Part shown: piece by piece, positions 6,589 through 8,353 of the stretch
Layout of the letters: each line of letters opens with the position of its first letter
Numbering within the stretch: the first letter of the stretch is position 1
From: Alphaproteobacteria bacterium
GTDB taxonomy: Bacteria > Pseudomonadota > Alphaproteobacteria > GCA-2731375
Direction: 5' to 3'
Length of the DNA stretch: 8,353 bases
Assembly (NCBI GenBank): GCA_030746295.1
Contig: JASLMY010000220.1
Location: forward strand, 1 to 8,353
Notes under the pieces: model-generated
Databases searched by the model: none
What the model was told of the DNA's origin: nothing
What the model saw: only the letters and a program-made list of their open reading frames with translations
Translations under genes and position numbers: made by a program

Positions 6589-6604
6589 AGTGACCGATGT
6601 CACA
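6589..6604. promoter_or_regulatory. CRP-like operator AGTGA-N6-TCACA
   Basis: AGTGACCGATGTCACA matches the enterobacterial cAMP-CRP consensus TGTGA-N6-TCACA at 9 of 10 arm positions and contains perfect arms GTGAC/GTCAC. It lies in the divergent promoter region, about 73 nt upstream of the coiled-coil/cyclase start and 88 nt upstream of the GlsB-like gene. Its position ahead of an adenylate cyclase operon suggests feedback by cAMP. Some alphaproteobacterial CRP-like proteins use a different palindrome, so binding is an inference. Confidence 0.5.
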
Positions 6605-6691
6605 GACCGGGCCCGTGCTTCCGGCTAAGTCGACCGCGACGCCAGTCGCCGGCTGGCCGACCTTGGCGTCTTCGAAAGAGGGAGCATCGAC

Positions 6692-6988
6692 GTGGGTATT
6701 TTGACCTGGATCGTGTTCGGCTTGATCGCCGGCATCGTCGCCAAGCTGATCATGCCGGGGAAGGACCCCGGTGGTTTCTTCATCACCGTCTTGATCGGCA
6801 TCGCCGGCGCCTTCGTCGGCGGCATCATCGGCTCGCTGATCGGCTTCGGCGACATCAGCGGTTTCGACCTCAGGAGCATGGGCCTGGCGGTCCTCGGTGC
6901 GGTCGTCCTCTTGTTCGGCTATCCCCACGACCTCGCCAAGGCGAAGGCGCTTCTGGCCGAGGCCGGCTATGGCGACGGCTCGACCTGA
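6692..6988 (+). CDS. GlsB/YeaQ/YmgE-type small membrane protein with a foreign C-terminal tail
   Basis: Residues 1-75 are a typical GlsB/YeaQ (transglycosylase-associated, UPF0410-like) protein. There are three hydrophobic helices (about 3-20, 29-51 and 62-75) and the family hallmark IMPGKDPGGF in the first loop. Members are usually about 80-90 residues, sit in the inner membrane and are often stress-induced; their biochemical role is not settled. The GTG start has GAGGGAG ending 7 nt upstream. From residue 76 on (GYPHDLAKAKALLAEAGYGDG) the sequence is unlike this family and matches the interior of an ABC peptide-binding protein, ending at an out-of-frame TGA. The membrane core is complete, so the chimera may still work, with the usual short basic tail (Arg/Lys) lost. 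It is transcribed away from the cyclase operon. Confidence 0.8.
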   Translation: MGILTWIVFGLIAGIVAKLIMPGKDPGGFFITVLIGIAGAFVGGIIGSLIGFGDISGFDLRSMGLAVLGAVVLLFGYPHDLAKAKALLAEAGYGDGST

Positions 6989-7434
6989 CCCTGAAGCTGC
7001 CGCCGACCGGCTATGCCCGCGACGGCGGCCAGATCGTCGCCCAGCAGCTGCAGAAGGCCGGCTTCCGCGTCAAGATCGTCAACGTCGAATGGCCGGTTTG
7101 GTTGAAGGAGGTCTACAAACAGAAGAACTACGACCTCTCGATCGTCAGCCATGTCGAGCCGATGGACATCGGCATCTATGCGCGGCCGAAATATTACTTC
7201 CAGTACGACAATGCCGAGTTCAACGCGATCATGGCCAAGGCCGACGGCACCCGCGATTTGGCAGAGCGCTCCAAATACCTGAAGCAAGCACAACGCAAGC
7301 TCGCCGACGACGCGGTCAACGGCTATCTCTTCCAGCTCGCCAAGATCACCATCAAGGACAAGAAGCTGGGCGGCGTCTGGCGGAACTCGCCAATGTTCGT
7401 CAACGACATGCGCTCGGTGAGCTGGCGCGACTGA
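6917..7434 (+). pseudogene. C-terminal remnant of a family-5 ABC substrate-binding protein, frameshifted
   Basis: About 172 residues of the C-terminal lobe of an SBP_bac_5 (peptide/nickel/opine type) periplasmic binding protein remain of a usual length near 500. Visible are the conserved DLAKAKALLAEAGYGDG block, the IVAQQLQKAGFRVKIVNVEW strand-helix and the terminal segment ending in VSWRD. The 5' two-thirds, including the signal peptide, is missing and is replaced by the GlsB-like gene. At 6980-6981 one T appears lost: GGCTCGACC stands where GGCTTCGAC (Gly-Phe-Asp) is expected, moving the rest out of frame. Everything from 6982 to the TGA at 7432 stays open and family-like, so the damage looks recent. 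No permease or ATPase genes follow. It cannot be a functional binding protein as it stands. Confidence 0.8.
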
Positions 7435-7461
7435 GCGGCAGGCCTTCGCCCGGCCAAGCCC
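7435..7461. other. Short convergent gap between the + and - strand genes
   Basis: Only 27 nt separate the remnant's stop from the stop of the CoA transferase gene. A weak GGCC...GGCC inverted pair is present without a T-run, so I see no clear terminator for either direction. Confidence 0.5.
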
Positions 7462-8353
7462 TCAAATCGCGCCGGTCTCGCGAAACCTGGCGATGGCCGC
7501 CGCGTCGTAGCCGCACTCGCGCAGGATCTCTTCACTATGCTCGCCGAGCTCGGGCGTCGGCCTGGGGAAGCGATCCGGCTCAGGTGCACGGGTCATGTTG
7601 ATCGCCTGTCCGACCAGGCTGATTTCGCCGAGCGCCGGATGGTCGGCCGGCCGCGCCATCCGCAGGTGGCGCACTTGCGGATCGGCGAAGACCTGGTCGA
7701 TCGAGTAGATCGGTCCGCAGGGGACGCCGGCCGCATTCAGGAGATCGATCCATTCGCCGCTCGGGCGCGTCGCCGTGATCTCGCTAAGCTTGCCGTTAAG
7801 GGCCTCTCGGTTCTGGGAGCGCGCCTCCGCGTCGGCGTAGTCCGGATCGTCGATCAGCGCCTCGGCCCCGATCGCCTTGCAGAAGCGGGCCCACAGGGTG
7901 TTGCCCGCCGCGGCGATGTTGATATGGCCGTCGGCGGTCGGAAAGACGCCGGTCGGAATCCCGGTCGGATGGTTGTTGCCGGCCTGCGGCGCCACTTCCC
8001 CCGCTATGGTCCAGCGGGAGGCCTGGAAATCGAGCATCTGGACCATCGCTTCCAGCAGCGAGGTATGGACCCATTGGCCCTCGCCCGTGACCTCGCGGTC
8101 GAGCAGGGCCAGGAGAACGGCCTGCGCCAGGAACATGCCCGCCGTCAGGTCGCAGATCGGGATGCCGACCCTGACCGGGCCTTGGCCCGGCAAGCCGGTA
8201 ATCGACATGAGGCCGCCCATGCCCTGGGCGATCTGGTCGACGCCGGGTCGCTCGCCATAGGGGCCGTCCTGGCCGAAGCCGGCGATCGAGCCGTAGACGA
8301 TGCGCGGGTTGACGCGGCGCACCGCCTCGTAGTCGATGCCGAGGCGGTGCTTG
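7462..8353 (-). CDS. CaiB/BaiF family III CoA transferase, N-terminus cut by the window edge
   Basis: About 297 residues of a family that normally has about 380-410; the first ~100, with the N-terminal CoA-binding Rossmann part, lie past position 8353. Family III transferases move CoA between carboxylic acids through an enzyme-bound mixed anhydride on an Asp. The likely catalytic Asp is in GIPICDLTAG (codon 8151-8149). Other hallmarks are RLGIDYEAVRRVNPRIVYGSIAG read from the edge, GFGQDGPYGERPGVDQ, the QGMGGLMSITG loop, TGEGQWVHTSLLEAM, GVPCGPI and the GEHSEEIL end. A GTG at 8322 lies inside the conserved region, so it is not the start. The substrate cannot be told; relatives act on oxalate, carnitine, bile acids, methylacyl-CoA or C4-C5 dicarboxylates. 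It converges on the binding-protein remnant and shows no link to the cyclase operon. Confidence 0.9.
   Translation of the reverse strand, partial: KHRLGIDYEAVRRVNPRIVYGSIAGFGQDGPYGERPGVDQIAQGMGGLMSITGLPGQGPVRVGIPICDLTAGMFLAQAVLLALLDREVTGEGQWVHTSLLEAMVQMLDFQASRWTIAGEVAPQAGNNHPTGIPTGVFPTADGHINIAAAGNTLWARFCKAIGAEALIDDPDYADAEARSQNREALNGKLSEITATRPSGEWIDLLNAAGVPCGPIYSIDQVFADPQVRHLRMARPADHPALGEISLVGQAINMTRAPEPDRFPRPTPELGEHSEEILRECGYDAAAIARFRETGAI

Noticed and set aside
6517..6603. GTG start at 6603 for the coiled-coil protein
   Set aside because: No Shine-Dalgarno is present, the extra 29 residues show no repeat or coiled-coil pattern, and they would cover the palindromes and candidate -10.
5908..6980. 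+ strand frame running without a stop into the binding-protein remnant
   Set aside because: Only the part after 6982 resembles a protein family. Upstream it is antisense to the coiled-coil gene and out of frame with the GlsB-like gene, so it is not a long fusion protein.
1..8353. CRISPR arrays, tRNA/rRNA genes, transposases, attachment sites
   Set aside because: Looked for on both strands by reading; no direct-repeat/spacer pattern, RNA gene signature, transposase motif or terminal inverted repeats were seen. The only long direct repeats are coding.

Overview
The window is GC-rich, densely coded DNA with alphaproteobacterial character. Codon use favours G/C at third positions, and the genes typical of that class include a stand-alone GAF-GAF-PAS adenylate cyclase, a CaiB/BaiF CoA transferase and a GlsB/YeaQ-type membrane protein. 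A Rhodospirillales-like host is an inference from protein style only; no marker gene is present.

Positions 1-6516 (- strand) hold what looks like one operon read right to left. It contains (i) a small coiled-coil protein built of five 36-residue repeats, (ii) a cytosolic GAF-GAF-PAS class III adenylate cyclase with a TPR-like tail, joined to (i) by an ATGA overlap, (iii) an exported protein ending in the N-terminal part of a von Willebrand factor A (VWA) domain, (iv) an exported protein that begins with the missing C-terminal part of a VWA domain and continues as four PPC-like repeats of exactly 121 residues, and (v) the N-terminus of an exported caspase-like (C14) protein cut by the window edge. 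Gaps inside the operon are -4, 11 and 9 nt, then about 68-98 nt before the caspase gene, which may also have its own promoter.

Positions 6517-6691 are the promoter region between this operon and a divergent + strand gene. It carries three short palindromes in a row. The outermost one, at 6589-6604, matches the cAMP-CRP consensus at 9 of 10 arm positions, so the cyclase operon may respond to its own product.

Positions 6692-7434 (+ strand) hold a GlsB/YeaQ-like membrane protein gene whose last residues have been replaced by the C-terminal third of a family-5 peptide/nickel-type ABC substrate-binding protein. The substrate-binding part then suffers a one-base frameshift, so this is a deletion scar or a misassembly. 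Positions 7462-8353 (- strand) hold most of a CaiB/BaiF family III CoA transferase, cut at its N-terminus by the window end.

The part most worth attention is the five-gene cAMP / VWA / PPC / caspase locus. A single VWA fold appears divided between two separately exported proteins, by about 129 bp that supply a stop codon, a Shine-Dalgarno site, a start codon and a signal peptide, all in frame. The working idea is a cytosolic cAMP sensor co-expressed with an envelope adhesion/scaffold and caspase module; its function is unknown.
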